A stretch of 64,000 nucleotides of DNA from Alphaproteobacteria bacterium (GCA_041396705.1 JAWKYB010000015.1:62001-126000); one strand, 5' to 3'. Shown: positions 8,443-17,734, numbered from the stretch's first letter. Numbers and translations are program-made. Notes: generated by a model from the letters alone, not told the origin.

Positions 8443-9411
8443 TCAGTTGTGGACGATGCAGTCAAAATTTCGGTTCTTGATCTCGGCGCACAGGGCGGCG
8501 GCCTCGATCGCGCCGCCGGCGGCAACGCTGACCCGGAAATAGGTGCGGTCGCCGCTGGTGCTCTGCCGGATCAGCGGCTCGCGGCTGCCGAGCAGGTCGG
8601 GCATCAACCGGCGCAGCCGGCTCCACTCCTGCTGGGCCAGATCCTGCGAACGCATGGAGGCAAGCTGCACGGTCGCGGTCCCGGCCGGCGCGGATTGCGT
8701 CGCCTGCGGGGCAGCGGCGGCCGGTTCCACCGCCGCAACCTGCGCCGCAGCCGCGACCGCCGTCGCGGCGGGGTCGGCCGTCACGTTCGTCGCCTGGGCA
8801 ACCGGCTGCGGCGCAAGCTCGCCCTCGGTCAGCTGCGGCAACGGCAGCATCGGCGCGACCAGCACCGGCGGCACGCTGACGCCGGCCTGCGCCGGCGCCG
8901 GTCCCTCCGCCTGGGTCACCGCCGGCTGCGCGCCTTCGGCCGCGCTTTCCATCGCCGCCTCGTACAGCTCGACCGGGATCGAAGGCGCCTGGTCGAACAC
9001 GTCCGGCACGATCTCGCTGATCGGCTCCTCAGGTGGCGGAAGCACGCTCTCCTCGTCAGGCCGCACCGCGATGCGCTCGCCGTCGATCTCGTCGAAAAAG
9101 GCATATTCGCCGGCCGGCACCGACAGGCCGCCCGGGTCGTCGGGCGCGGTTTTCAGGGGTTCGGCCGAGGCCTGGATGGTAACGACCTCGCCGCCCGAGG
9201 GCACCACCTGCCGTTCGCCGGTATAGGCGGTCCAGGCGTAGTAGCCGCAGCCGCCGAACACCGCCAGCGCGACCGCGCCGGTCAGTGCGCGGTAGACCAG
9301 GCCGCGACGCCGGCTCGGCTCCACCTGCGCGGCGGTGCGTGCCGCGGCACTGCGCGTGCCGGCACGCGGGCGATCCATCCGAAGCGGCGCTACAAGTTCC
9401 GGGGCAGCCAT
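8443..9411 (-). CDS. SPOR domain-containing envelope protein
   Basis: A 322-residue bitopic membrane protein. There is a short basic N-terminal cytoplasmic region, one membrane helix at about residues 41-60, then a long periplasmic linker rich in Ala, Pro and Glu, and a C-terminal SPOR domain (about residues 243-320, starting TATVQLASMRS). SPOR domains bind denuded glycan strands of peptidoglycan, often at the division septum. Its place between argS and nagZ is conserved in alphaproteobacteria and agrees with a wall-related role. The start overlaps the argS stop by one base (TAATG). Confidence 0.9.
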   Translation of the reverse strand: MAAPELVAPLRMDRPRAGTRSAAARTAAQVEPSRRRGLVYRALTGAVALAVFGGCGYYAWTAYTGERQVVPSGGEVVTIQASAEPLKTAPDDPGGLSVPAGEYAFFDEIDGERIAVRPDEESVLPPPEEPISEIVPDVFDQAPSIPVELYEAAMESAAEGAQPAVTQAEGPAPAQAGVSVPPVLVAPMLPLPQLTEGELAPQPVAQATNVTADPAATAVAAAAQVAAVEPAAAAPQATQSAPAGTATVQLASMRSQDLAQQEWSRLRRLMPDLLGSREPLIRQSTSGDRTYFRVSVAAGGAIEAAALCAEIKNRNFDCIVHN

Positions 9412-11162
9412 TACATCTCCTCAACCGGTGTCACGCCGATCAGCCCCATCCCGATCGCGAGCACCGCACGCACGCCTGCGACGAGAGCCAGCCGTGCCAG
9501 CGTCTTCCGGTCTTCGCCCTGCACCAAGAACCGGAGCTGCGACTCGTCGCGTCCCTTGTTCCAGAGTGTATGAAAGTCGGACGCCAAGTCATAGAGAAAA
9601 AAGGCGATTCTATGGGCCTCATGCGCCGCGGCCGCCCCCTCCACGGTGCGCGGCCAACTGGCGAGTCGCAGAATGATGCCGAGCTCGGCCGAATCGGCGA
9701 GCGACGACAGGTCGGCGGCGGCCAGGTCGGCCGGCGCCTGCGACAGCTGCGGGAACTCCGCCGCCGCGTGCCGCAGCACCGAGCAGGCCCGCGCATGGGC
9801 GTACTGGACGTAGAACACGGGATTGTCGCGCGACTGCTCGCGCACCTTCTGGAAGTCCAGGTCCATGGACTGGTCGTTGCGGCGCGAGACCATCATGAAG
9901 CGCACGGCATCCTTGCCGATCGCGTCGATCACGTCGCGCAGCGTGACGAATGTGCCGGCCCGCTTCGACATCTTCACCGGCGCGCCGCCGTCCAGCAACT
10001 TGACCAGCTGGCAGATCTTGATGTCGAGCTCGGCCTCGCCGCGGCTGATCGCCCGGGTCGCCGCCTGCATGCGCTTGACATAGCCGCCGTGGTCGGCGCC
10101 CAGCACGTCGATCAGCAGCGGCGTGCCGCGCATGTATTTGTCGTAGTGGTAGGCGATGTCCTTGGCGAAATAGGTCCAGCTGCCGTCGGACTTCTTCAAC
10201 GGCCGGTCGACGTCGTCGCCGAACCGGGTGGAACGGAACAGGGTCTGCGGCCGCGGTTCCCACTCGTCGGGCGCCTTGCCCTTCGGCGGCTCCAGCGTGC
10301 CGACATAGATCAGGTCCTGCGCGACCAGCGCCTCGAAGGCGGCGTCGACCGCCCCGGCGGCGACCACCGCGCGCTCCGACGAGAACAGGTCCTGGTGGAC
10401 GCCCAGCGCGGCGAGATCCGCCTTGACCAGCGCCATCATCGCCTCGATGGCGAATTCGCGCACCAGCGGCAGCCAGTCGCCCTCCTCCCGGCCGAGCAGC
10501 GCGTCGCCATGCGCCGCGGCAAGCGCCTCGCCGACCGGCTTGAGATAGTCGCCGGGATAGAGGCCGGGCGGAATCGTGCCGATCTCCTCGCCCAGCGCCT
10601 CGCAGTAGCGCAGGTAGGCCGACCGCGCGAGCGTGTCGACCTGGGCGCCGTCGTCGTTGATGTAATACTCCTTGGTCACCGCGTGGCCGGTGAACGACAG
10701 CAGGTTGGCCAGCACGTCGCCGACCACCGCGCCGCGCGCATGGGCGGCATGCAGCGGGCCGGTCGGGTTGGCCGAGACGTACTCGACGTTGACCGCCGGG
10801 CCGACCGCGCGGGTGACCCGGCCATAGGCCGAACCGGCGGCCAGGGCGTCGGCCAGCAGCCCGCGGATATAACCGGGGCGCAGCCGCATGTTGATGAAGC
10901 CGGGCCCGGCGACGGTGACGTCGTCGAGGTCGGGGTCCTCGCCCAGCCTGGCGGCGAGGATCTCGGCCAGGTCGCGCGGCTTCATTCCCGCCGGCTTGGC
11001 CAGCACCATCGCCGCGTTGGTCGAGACGTCGCCGTGGGCCGCCTCGCGCGGCGGCTCGACGGTGACCTTGGCGGGGTCCAGCCCGGACGGCAGGGCGTTG
11101 GTCGCCACCAGCCGCTCGACGGCGCGGGCGACCCGTTCGTGGATGTCGGCGAAGAAATTCAT
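9411..11162 (-). CDS. argS: Arginine-tRNA ligase
   Basis: A 583-residue class I aminoacyl-tRNA synthetase, close to the usual length (E. coli 577). The N-terminal Add1 domain begins MNFFADIHERV. The HIGH motif appears as PTGPLHAAHARG and the KMSKS loop as VKMSKRAGT. The C-terminal anticodon-binding helical domain (DALR type) ends near the stop. The ATG at 11162 overlaps the dgt stop (ATGA) and matches the family N-terminus; upstream in-frame starts would place it within dgt. Confidence 0.97.
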   Translation of the reverse strand: MNFFADIHERVARAVERLVATNALPSGLDPAKVTVEPPREAAHGDVSTNAAMVLAKPAGMKPRDLAEILAARLGEDPDLDDVTVAGPGFINMRLRPGYIRGLLADALAAGSAYGRVTRAVGPAVNVEYVSANPTGPLHAAHARGAVVGDVLANLLSFTGHAVTKEYYINDDGAQVDTLARSAYLRYCEALGEEIGTIPPGLYPGDYLKPVGEALAAAHGDALLGREEGDWLPLVREFAIEAMMALVKADLAALGVHQDLFSSERAVVAAGAVDAAFEALVAQDLIYVGTLEPPKGKAPDEWEPRPQTLFRSTRFGDDVDRPLKKSDGSWTYFAKDIAYHYDKYMRGTPLLIDVLGADHGGYVKRMQAATRAISRGEAELDIKICQLVKLLDGGAPVKMSKRAGTFVTLRDVIDAIGKDAVRFMMVSRRNDQSMDLDFQKVREQSRDNPVFYVQYAHARACSVLRHAAAEFPQLSQAPADLAAADLSSLADSAELGIILRLASWPRTVEGAAAAHEAHRIAFFLYDLASDFHTLWNKGRDESQLRFLVQGEDRKTLARLALVAGVRAVLAIGMGLIGVTPVEEM

Positions 11163-12340
11163 AGCGTGGACGATCGGACCTCGGTCAGGCGGCGATGCTC
11201 GATCTCGGCGAAGCGGTCGGTCATGCCGGCGATGTAGTCGGAAATGACCCGGGCCCGCTTGGCCGGGTCGGCGCCGTCGCACTGGCTTTGCCATTCGGGC
11301 GGCAGCAGGCAGGGCTCCTCGAACAGCCGCGCGAACAGCGCCGATACCACCCGGCGCGCGTTGCTGGCCATCCGATTCACCTTGTAGTGCCGATACATAC
11401 GCCGGTGCAGGAAGGCCTTCAACTCCCTGTCCTGCGCGCGCATCGGCTCGGAGAAGGCCACCAGCGGGCGGCCCAGCGCCCGCACGTCGGCCGCCGCGCC
11501 CGGCCGGGCCTCCGCCAGCCGGCGCCGGGTCTCGGCCAGCAGGTCGGTGACCATGGCATCGATCAGCCGGCGGACGCTCTCGTGGATCCAGCGCGAGGCG
11601 TCGAGGCCGGGATGGGCGTCGCGCACCGCCCGGAACGTGGCGAAGGTCAGCGGCGCGTCCTCGAGCTCGGCGATGTCGAACAGCCCGGCGCGCAGCCCGT
11701 CGTCGAGGTCGTGGTTGTTGTAGGCGATGTCGTCGGACAGTGCCGCCACCTGCGCCTCCGGCCCGGGATGGGTGGCCAGTTCCAGATCGTGCTGCGCCTG
11801 GTACTCGACGATGGCGGCCGGCAGCGCACGGCACTCGTCCGCCTCGCCGACCAGGGGTCCATTGTGCTTGACCGTGCCTTCCAGCGTTTCCCAGGTCAGG
11901 TTCAGGCCGTCGAAGGCGGCGTAGCGCCGTTCCAGCTTGGTGACGATGCGCAGGGTCTGGGCGTTGTGGTCGAAGCCGCCAAAGGGCTGCATCGCCGCAT
12001 CCAGCGCGGTCTCGCCGGCATGGCCGAACGGCGTGTGGCCCAGGTCGTGCGCCAGCGCCAGCGCCTCGGTCAGGTCCTCGTTCAGGCCCAGCGCGCGGGC
12101 GATCGAGCGCGCGATCTGCGAGACCTCGAGGCTGTGGGTCAGCCGGGTGCGGAAATGGTCGCCGCCGGTATCGACGAATACCTGGGTCTTGTGCTTCAGC
12201 CGGCGAAAGGCGGAGGAGTGGACAATGCGGTCGCGGTCGCGCTGGAACGGGTCGCGTTCGGCCGCGGACGGCTCGGCGTGCAGGCGCCCGCGGCTGTTGC
12301 GCGGGTCGGTCGCATAGGGTGCCGGTCGGGCGGAAGTCAT
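11159..12340 (-). CDS. dgt: Deoxyguanosinetriphosphate triphosphohydrolase-like protein
   Basis: A 393-residue HD-domain enzyme that cleaves dNTPs to nucleoside and triphosphate. The metal-binding pattern is visible: His in RTRLTHSLEV, the His-Asp pair in ALAHDLGHTPFGH, and the distal Asp in SDDIAYNNHDLDDG. The segment SSAFRRLKHKTQVF is a Dgt signature. This short-form family regulates dNTP pools in many alphaproteobacteria. It begins the minus-strand operon and is divergent from the Fe-S carrier gene, so the 149 bp between them should hold both promoters. Confidence 0.93.
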   Translation of the reverse strand: MTSARPAPYATDPRNSRGRLHAEPSAAERDPFQRDRDRIVHSSAFRRLKHKTQVFVDTGGDHFRTRLTHSLEVSQIARSIARALGLNEDLTEALALAHDLGHTPFGHAGETALDAAMQPFGGFDHNAQTLRIVTKLERRYAAFDGLNLTWETLEGTVKHNGPLVGEADECRALPAAIVEYQAQHDLELATHPGPEAQVAALSDDIAYNNHDLDDGLRAGLFDIAELEDAPLTFATFRAVRDAHPGLDASRWIHESVRRLIDAMVTDLLAETRRRLAEARPGAAADVRALGRPLVAFSEPMRAQDRELKAFLHRRMYRHYKVNRMASNARRVVSALFARLFEEPCLLPPEWQSQCDGADPAKRARVISDYIAGMTDRFAEIEHRRLTEVRSSTL

Positions 12341-12436
12341 GGGCGATCGCGGCCGGAGCTGTCGCGCAGTGGGCTTGCGCTTGTCAGAATGAGGCGGGCT
12401 GCCGATTCGCGCGGACCATGCGCGGCCGGCCGGGGT

Positions 12437-12465
12437 TTGACAATAGCCAAATCCTCCCCATTTCT
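12437..12465 (+). promoter_or_regulatory. Candidate sigma-70-type promoter of the Fe-S carrier gene
   Basis: A perfect TTGACA hexamer at 12437-12442 is followed, after 17 bases, by a weak ATTTCT at 12460-12465, about 25 nt before the start codon. Alphaproteobacterial promoters often keep the -35 element better than the -10. This is inferred from pattern only. Confidence 0.35.
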
Positions 12466-12489
12466 GCCGGGCGGAGCAGTGGAGCGACC

Positions 12490-12861
12490 ATGACCACCCA
12501 GACCCAGGCGAACGCGGGCGAAACGGCGGCCGGGCCGGCGCTGACCATCACCGACCGCGCCGCGGCCCAAATCGCGAAGATCGTCGCACGCGACGGCAAC
12601 GGCGCGATGCACCTGCGCATCGCCGTTTCCGGCGGCGGCTGCTCCGGCTTCCAGTACGGCTTCTCGCTCGACGACTGCATCAACGCCGACGACCGCACCT
12701 TCACCCGCAACGGGGTGACGGTGGTGGTCGACGAGATCTCGCTCGACCTGCTGGCCGGCGCCGAGGTCGATTATGTCACCGAGATGATCGGCTCCAGCTT
12801 CCGCATCCAGAACCCGAATGCGGCCAGTTCCTGCGGCTGCGGCTCGTCCTTCGCGATCTGA
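12490..12861 (+). CDS. erpA: A-type iron-sulfur cluster carrier protein (ErpA/IscA family)
   Basis: A 123-residue A-type carrier that delivers Fe-S clusters to apo-proteins. The three conserved cysteines are present: one in GGGCSGFQYGF and two in the C-terminal CGCGSSF. Length and motif spacing fit ErpA/IscA. The ATG at 12490 is chosen because a GGAG site lies 6 bp upstream and the N-terminus then has normal length; a longer reading begins inside the dgt promoter region. It stands apart from any suf or isc operon here, which favours the ErpA type. The symbol is given with moderate confidence. Confidence 0.9.
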   Translation: MTTQTQANAGETAAGPALTITDRAAAQIAKIVARDGNGAMHLRIAVSGGGCSGFQYGFSLDDCINADDRTFTRNGVTVVVDEISLDLLAGAEVDYVTEMIGSSFRIQNPNAASSCGCGSSFAI

Positions 12862-12912
12862 CGGCCACGTCGCCCCTACCCTCCCGCGCGCCCGCCTTGT
12901 ATGGTCCGCGCC

Positions 12913-13692
12913 ATGAAGATCGCGACCTTCAACGTCAACTCGATCAAGGCCCGGCTGCCCAACATCGTGGCGTGGCTGCAGCAGGCACAGCCCGACGTGG
13001 CGCTGCTGCAGGAGATCAAGTGCCAGGACGACGGCTTCCCGATGCTGGAGGTGCAGGCGGCCGGCTATGACGGCGCGATCCACGGCCAGAAGAGCTACAA
13101 CGGCGTCGCGGTATTGGTGCGCAAGGATTTCGGCGCGGCCGCGGACGTGATGGCAGGCCTGCCCGGCGACGACGGCGACGACCATGCCCGCTATCTCGAG
13201 GCCACTGTAGCCGGCGTGCGGGTCGCCTCGATCTACCTGCCCAATGGCAACCCGATCGGCGGCGAGAAATTCGCCTACAAGCTGGCCTGGATGGACCGCC
13301 TGATCGCGCGCGCCCGCACCCTGCTGGACGGCGAGATGCCGGTGGTGCTGGGCGGCGACTACAACGTCTGTCCCACCGACGACGACCTGTGGGACCCGGC
13401 GGCGATGGCCGACGACGCGCTGGCCCAGCCGGAAAGCCGCGCCAGGTTCCGCGCGCTGCAGCATCTCGGCTACACCGAGGCATGGCGGGCGCTGCACATC
13501 GAGAAGCACCAGTACAGCTTCTGGGACTACCAGGCCGGCCGCTGGCAGAAGGACGAGGGCCTGCGCATCGACCACCTGCTGCTGTCGCCGCAGGCGGCCG
13601 ACCGGCTGCAGCGTTGCGAGATCGACCGCAAGCCGCGCGGCGCACAGAAGGCTTCCGACCACACCCCGGTCTGGGTCGAGCTGGCGGATTGA
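12913..13692 (+). CDS. xth: Exodeoxyribonuclease III
   Basis: A 259-residue AP endonuclease/3'-5' exonuclease of the EEP superfamily that acts in base excision repair. It opens with the typical MKIATFNVNSIKARL. It holds the metal-binding Glu in LLQEIKCQDDGFP, the catalytic Asp-Asn pair in GGDYNVCPTD, and the C-terminal SDHTPVW with the catalytic Asp-His. An ATG 12 nt upstream is also possible, but the start at 12913 matches the family exactly. The stop overlaps the TTG start of the next gene. Confidence 0.95.
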   Translation: MKIATFNVNSIKARLPNIVAWLQQAQPDVALLQEIKCQDDGFPMLEVQAAGYDGAIHGQKSYNGVAVLVRKDFGAAADVMAGLPGDDGDDHARYLEATVAGVRVASIYLPNGNPIGGEKFAYKLAWMDRLIARARTLLDGEMPVVLGGDYNVCPTDDDLWDPAAMADDALAQPESRARFRALQHLGYTEAWRALHIEKHQYSFWDYQAGRWQKDEGLRIDHLLLSPQAADRLQRCEIDRKPRGAQKASDHTPVWVELAD

Positions 13693-14630
13693 GCGCCGCA
13701 CCCGCGCCCGACCCCGCGGCAGCCCCGTTCGCCCGCCTCGCCCCCTATGCGATGGCGACCGCGACGGTGCTGTTCTGGTCCGGCAACTACACGCTGGCCC
13801 GCAGCGTCACAGAAACCTTCCCGCCGATCGCACTCGCCTTCTGGCGCTGGGTGCTGGCCTGGGCGATCCTGATGCCGTTCGCATGGCCGGCAATGCGCCA
13901 AGCCTGGCCGGTGATCCGGGCCAACTGGGGCCGGCTGGCGCTGCTCGGCGTGCTCGGCATCCCCGGCTACAACACCATGGTCTATTTCGCCTTCCATACC
14001 ACCACGACGATCAACGCGGCGGTGCTCAACTCGACCATGCCGCTGGCGATCGTGGTGATGTCGTGGGCGCTCTACCGCGAGCGACTGACGCGCGTGCAGG
14101 CGCTGGGCGTGGCGGTCTCGCTGATCGGCGTGCTGTGGATCGTCGCGCGCGGCGACCCGGCCACGCTGGCCGCCTTCGACATCACCGTCGGCGACGTCTG
14201 GGTGATCGGAGCGGTGCTGGTCTATGCGCTGTACATGGTGCTGCTGCGGCTGCGGCCGGCCGGGCTCGGCGGGCTCGCCTTCCTCGGCATCACCGTCAGC
14301 TTCGGCATCCTGGCCCTGCTGCCGTTCTTCCTGGTCGAACTGGTCGTGGTCGGCGCACCGCACCTGAGCGTGTCGAACGCCGCCAGCGTGCTGTACATGG
14401 CCGTGTTCGCCTCGGTCCTCGCCTACATCTTCTGGAACCAGGCCACGGCGACGCTGGGTGCCAACCGGACCGGGGTGTTCATCCACCTGGTGCCGGTGTT
14501 CACCACGATCATGGCGCTGAGCTTCCTGGGCGAGACGCTGCACTGGTACCACGTCATCGGCATGGCCGGCGTGCTGGTCGGTGTCGTGCTGGTCGCCCGC
14601 GGCGGGCAACGCCGCGCGGTCGCCGCCTAG
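13689..14630 (+). CDS. EamA/DMT family transporter
   Basis: About 313 residues with ten hydrophobic segments in two EamA repeats of about 140 residues. Each repeat has the conserved ALLFALRE-like end (STMPLAIVVMSWALYRE in the first, VPVFTTIMALSFLGE in the second). The family exports amino acids and other metabolites, and the substrate cannot be predicted. A TTG overlapping the xth stop (TTGA) gives the coupled start used here. An ATG at 13752 would give 292 residues and still keep all membrane segments. Confidence 0.88.
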   Translation: MSAAPAPDPAAAPFARLAPYAMATATVLFWSGNYTLARSVTETFPPIALAFWRWVLAWAILMPFAWPAMRQAWPVIRANWGRLALLGVLGIPGYNTMVYFAFHTTTTINAAVLNSTMPLAIVVMSWALYRERLTRVQALGVAVSLIGVLWIVARGDPATLAAFDITVGDVWVIGAVLVYALYMVLLRLRPAGLGGLAFLGITVSFGILALLPFFLVELVVVGAPHLSVSNAASVLYMAVFASVLAYIFWNQATATLGANRTGVFIHLVPVFTTIMALSFLGETLHWYHVIGMAGVLVGVVLVARGGQRRAVAA

Positions 14631-14664
14631 GATCGGCCGGCTTCCCTGCCCCTCGTCGCCCGCG

Positions 14665-15855
14665 TCAGCCGCCGGCGCGCAGCACGTGCAGCAACTGGCC
14701 GGCGAGGCTGTTGAACGTGGCGTCGTCGAAATGGCCCGGCTCGTTCCAGGTCATCGACAGGCAGACCGGCATGCCGCCCGGCGGCGTCACCATGTAGGTC
14801 AGGTTGGTCACGCCGACGTCGTTACCGCCCTTGAAGGCGATCCGGTCCCACTCGACCGACGGCTGACCCCCGGTGTTGATGCCCATCTCGCCCAGGTCCG
14901 CGACCGCGCCCATCAGGGCGCACAGCGACCGCGCGCTCAACCGCCAGCCGTGGGCGATGCGGCCGTTGGCCAGGTCCGCCTGACGCGGCAGCGGTACCGC
15001 GCCGATCTCCTCGATGATCGCGCGCTGCCCGGCCAGGTCGGCGTCGAGATAGCGCCGGTACAGCGCCGGGTCGGCTTTCAGCTTGAAGTATTCCGCCGTC
15101 ATCAGGATCGGTGCGGTGCCGGCCGCCGCCTCGACATGGTCGCGTCCGACCAGACGGATCAGCACGTCGGTGGCCGTGTTGTCGCTGAGCGAGATCATCA
15201 TGGCGGCGAGGCTCGCCACCGTGATCGGATGCCCATCGGGATAGGCGTGCAGCATGCCGGAAGAGACCGAGGCCCAGTCCGACCGGTAGCGCACGACCTG
15301 GTCCCAGGCCAGGTCGCCCGCGTCCACCGCCTCGCGCAGCGCCAGCATCACTGCCAGCTTGAAGCTGGAGGCGACCAGCAAGGGCGCGTCGGCGGCGTGC
15401 GCGGCCAGCACCGTGTCGCCGCGGGCGACATAGACCGCAGTCTCGCCGGGCAGTGCCGCAATGGCGCCGACCACCTCGTCGAGCGTCAGATCGTTGGGAA
15501 TCGGTTCCCGGAAGAACAGCCCGGCCACGAGGCCGTTCTCGTCCCGGCTGAGCAGGACCGGCACGCTGGCGTTCTCGAACAGCAACAGCCAGCCATCGCC
15601 TTCCGGTGCCACCGCCTCGAACGGACCGGCCGCCTCGCCCAGTTGCGACATCACGGTCGCGATCAGCTCCGGCGTCAGCTGCCTGCGTGCCGCCGGCGTC
15701 ACCCAGTCGGGCTCGATGCTGCCCATCGCCGCGATGCGGCGCAGCAGTTCGCCATCGTCCGCGGGCGGCGCCTCGGCCGTCGCCCGCCCGCCGATGCCAA
15801 CGGCCAGCGCAACGGCCACCGCTCCAGCCCACCACCGTCGCCCGTTCCGCAGCAT
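14665..15855 (-). CDS. Secreted class A beta-lactamase-fold serine hydrolase, LpqF/ORF12-like
   Basis: A 396-residue protein with an N-terminal signal peptide (MLRNGRRWW..., a hydrophobic stretch, then ATA-EAPP). The ATG at 15855 follows a GGAGG site. Residues about 45-125 resemble the small NTF2/steroid-isomerase-like domain that precedes the catalytic domain in mycobacterial LpqF and clavulanate-cluster ORF12 (LLLFENASVPVLLSRDENGLVAGLFF). The catalytic domain holds SSFK (Ser-x-x-Lys nucleophile box), SDN (in SLSDNTATD) and KGG (in FKGGND). These correspond to the class A triad of motifs, but no clear ExxLN omega-loop glutamate is visible. Beta-lactam hydrolysis is therefore uncertain; an esterase or peptidase-like role is equally possible. 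Confidence 0.82.
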   Translation of the reverse strand: MLRNGRRWWAGAVAVALAVGIGGRATAEAPPADDGELLRRIAAMGSIEPDWVTPAARRQLTPELIATVMSQLGEAAGPFEAVAPEGDGWLLLFENASVPVLLSRDENGLVAGLFFREPIPNDLTLDEVVGAIAALPGETAVYVARGDTVLAAHAADAPLLVASSFKLAVMLALREAVDAGDLAWDQVVRYRSDWASVSSGMLHAYPDGHPITVASLAAMMISLSDNTATDVLIRLVGRDHVEAAAGTAPILMTAEYFKLKADPALYRRYLDADLAGQRAIIEEIGAVPLPRQADLANGRIAHGWRLSARSLCALMGAVADLGEMGINTGGQPSVEWDRIAFKGGNDVGVTNLTYMVTPPGGMPVCLSMTWNEPGHFDDATFNSLAGQLLHVLRAGG

Positions 15856-16091
15856 CGCGACCTCCACCCGACGCCCGCATGGCGCCATTTCCTGAAGACC
15901 CGCAGCAGCTCCGTTCATCCCGTCGGCAGCGACACAGTCCGCCGTACCGATTGCCGCCGTGCATCGTGCCGGCGCGCCCGCGGACCGACCCGCCTGCGTA
16001 TGCACGGTCGGTGTCGCGCCGGGTCGCGGAGCCGCACCGGCCGCGGCTTCCGGCTCGGGTCGCCGCTTCGCCAACGGCCCGGTCAAAGCTG

Positions 16092-16120
16092 TTGAAACCG
16101 CTCGGCAAACACGCTAACGA
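16092..16120 (+). promoter_or_regulatory. Candidate promoter for the acp-ketosynthase pair, in a 353-bp divergent intergenic region
   Basis: TTGAAA at 16092-16097, a 17-base spacer and TAACGA at 16115-16120 sit about 90 nt before the acp start, in the most AT-rich part of the 15856-16208 gap. The rest of the gap shows no conserved reading frame or RNA gene. This is inferred from pattern only. Confidence 0.35.
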
Positions 16121-16208
16121 AAATATCTCTAGGGCGTTGCCCGTCTCGCCGACAAGCGCAATCCCATCACCGATACGCGCCGTCACGACGGGCGTAGGAA
16201 AGAACAGC

Positions 16209-16460
16209 ATGTCGAACGTCGAGAGCGAGATCATGGACATCATCGCCGACAAGGGTCAGGTCGAGCGCGACCTGGTCAGGCGCGATGCCAAACTGGACGA
16301 GCTTCAGGTCGATTCCCTCGGCATCGTCGAGATCATCTTCGCGATCGAAGAGAAGTACGACATCCAGGTCCCCTACAACGCGAACGACTCCCAGGCCGAG
16401 TTCGACACGGTCGGCGACGTCATCGACGCGGTCTCCGGGCTCGTCACGGGCAAAGCCTAG
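16209..16460 (+). CDS. Acyl carrier protein
   Basis: An 83-residue acidic helical protein. The phosphopantetheine attachment serine is Ser36 in VDSLGIVEIIFAIEEKY, with the usual DSL context. It is divergent from the housekeeping AcpP in length and in the DSLGIVE signature, and resembles specialised ACPs that serve lipid A, capsule or nodulation-type lipids. It lies 59 nt before a ketosynthase and probably hands it the acyl chain. There is no dehydratase, reductase or acyltransferase nearby, so the final product is unknown. Confidence 0.92.
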   Translation: MSNVESEIMDIIADKGQVERDLVRRDAKLDELQVDSLGIVEIIFAIEEKYDIQVPYNANDSQAEFDTVGDVIDAVSGLVTGKA

Positions 16461-16519
16461 CGCGTTGCCGCAGCCCGCGCCCATCTGCCGTCATTGCGAT
16501 CGCGCCGGGGCGGCCCTGG

Positions 16520-17734
16520 ATGCATAGGGTCGTCGTCACCGGGCTCGGGGTGATCAGTGCCGCCGGGCACGACGTCGGCCAGTTCTGGGACACGCTCAAG
16601 GCCGGCCGCTCGATGATCGGCGCGCTGACCACCATTCCGACCGAGCGGCTCTACGTGAGGATCGGCGCCGAGGTGCGGGACTTCGATCCCGCCGGCCATT
16701 TCGAGCCGAAGCAGCGCGGCATGCTCGACCGCTTCTCTCAGTTCGCCGTTGTCGCCGCGCGCGAGGCGATCGCGCAGGCCGGGATCCGCTTCGAGGGCGA
16801 AGCCGCCGAACGCACCGCCGCGATCATCGGATCGGGCGTCGGCGGGCAGACCACGCAGGACGACAACTACTGGGCGATCTACCGCGAGGACAAGAACAGG
16901 GTGCACCCGTTTGCCGTGCCGCGGCTGATGATCAGCGCGGCGGCCAGCCATATAAGCATGGAGCACAACATCCTCGGCCCGGCCTATGTCATCGCCAGCG
17001 CATGCTCGTCGGCGGCGCACGCCATCGGTCACGCCTTCCACATGGTTCGCAGCGGCTCCGTCGACAGCGCGGTGACCGGCGGCAGCGAGGCGGCGATAGC
17101 CTTCGGCACCATGCGCGGCTGGGAGGCGCTGCGCGTGCTGGCGCCGGACACCTGCCGGCCTTTCTCCAAGGGCCGACAGGGGCTGTCGCTCGGCGAGGGC
17201 GCCGCGATCTTCGTGCTCGAGACGCTGGACGGCGCCAAGGCGCGCGGCGCGGACATTCTCGGCGAGGTGGTCGGCTTCGGCCAGAGCTCTGACGCACGCG
17301 ACATCACTACGCCGGACCTCGCCGGCGCCACCCGGGCGATCACCGGCGCGCTGCGCGACGCGAGGCTGAACCCGGAGGACGTCGCCTACGTCAACGCCCA
17401 CGGCACCGGCACCGCCGCGAACGACGTGACCGAGACCCGGGCCTTGCACAACGCCTTCGGCGCCCACGCCCGCAGCCTGATGGTATCGTCAACCAAGTCG
17501 ATGATCGGACATGCGCTCGGCGGCGCCGGCGCGCTCGAACTGGCCGCGACGCTGCTGGCGATCCGCGACGGCATCGTACCTCCGACCGCGAACTACCTGG
17601 AGCAGGACCCCGATTGCGATCTCGACTATGTGCCGAACGCAGCGCGCGAGGCGAAGGTCGATGTCGCCCTGTCCAATTCCTTCGCCTTCGGCGGGCTCAA
17701 CGCGGTGCTGGCGGTCAGGCGTTTCGCCGGCTAG
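16520..17734 (+). CDS. Beta-ketoacyl-ACP synthase (FabF/NodE-like)
   Basis: A 404-residue condensing enzyme with the Cys-His-His triad: Cys162 in ASACSSAAHAIG, His294 in NAHGTGTAAND and His331 in KSMIGHALGGAG. It catalyses elongation of acyl-ACP with malonyl-ACP. Housekeeping FabF normally sits with fabD/fabG/acpP; here it is paired only with a specialised ACP, as in secondary lipid clusters (RkpG or NodE types). No terminator is obvious after the stop before the tRNA. Confidence 0.93.
   Translation: MHRVVVTGLGVISAAGHDVGQFWDTLKAGRSMIGALTTIPTERLYVRIGAEVRDFDPAGHFEPKQRGMLDRFSQFAVVAAREAIAQAGIRFEGEAAERTAAIIGSGVGGQTTQDDNYWAIYREDKNRVHPFAVPRLMISAAASHISMEHNILGPAYVIASACSSAAHAIGHAFHMVRSGSVDSAVTGGSEAAIAFGTMRGWEALRVLAPDTCRPFSKGRQGLSLGEGAAIFVLETLDGAKARGADILGEVVGFGQSSDARDITTPDLAGATRAITGALRDARLNPEDVAYVNAHGTGTAANDVTETRALHNAFGAHARSLMVSSTKSMIGHALGGAGALELAATLLAIRDGIVPPTANYLEQDPDCDLDYVPNAAREAKVDVALSNSFAFGGLNAVLAVRRFAG

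Noticed and set aside
7501..9573. A 690-codon plus-strand frame opposite nagZ and the SPOR gene
   Set aside because: Arg/Gly/His-rich antisense shadow of high-GC genes with no motif; nagZ and the SPOR domain are clearly real.
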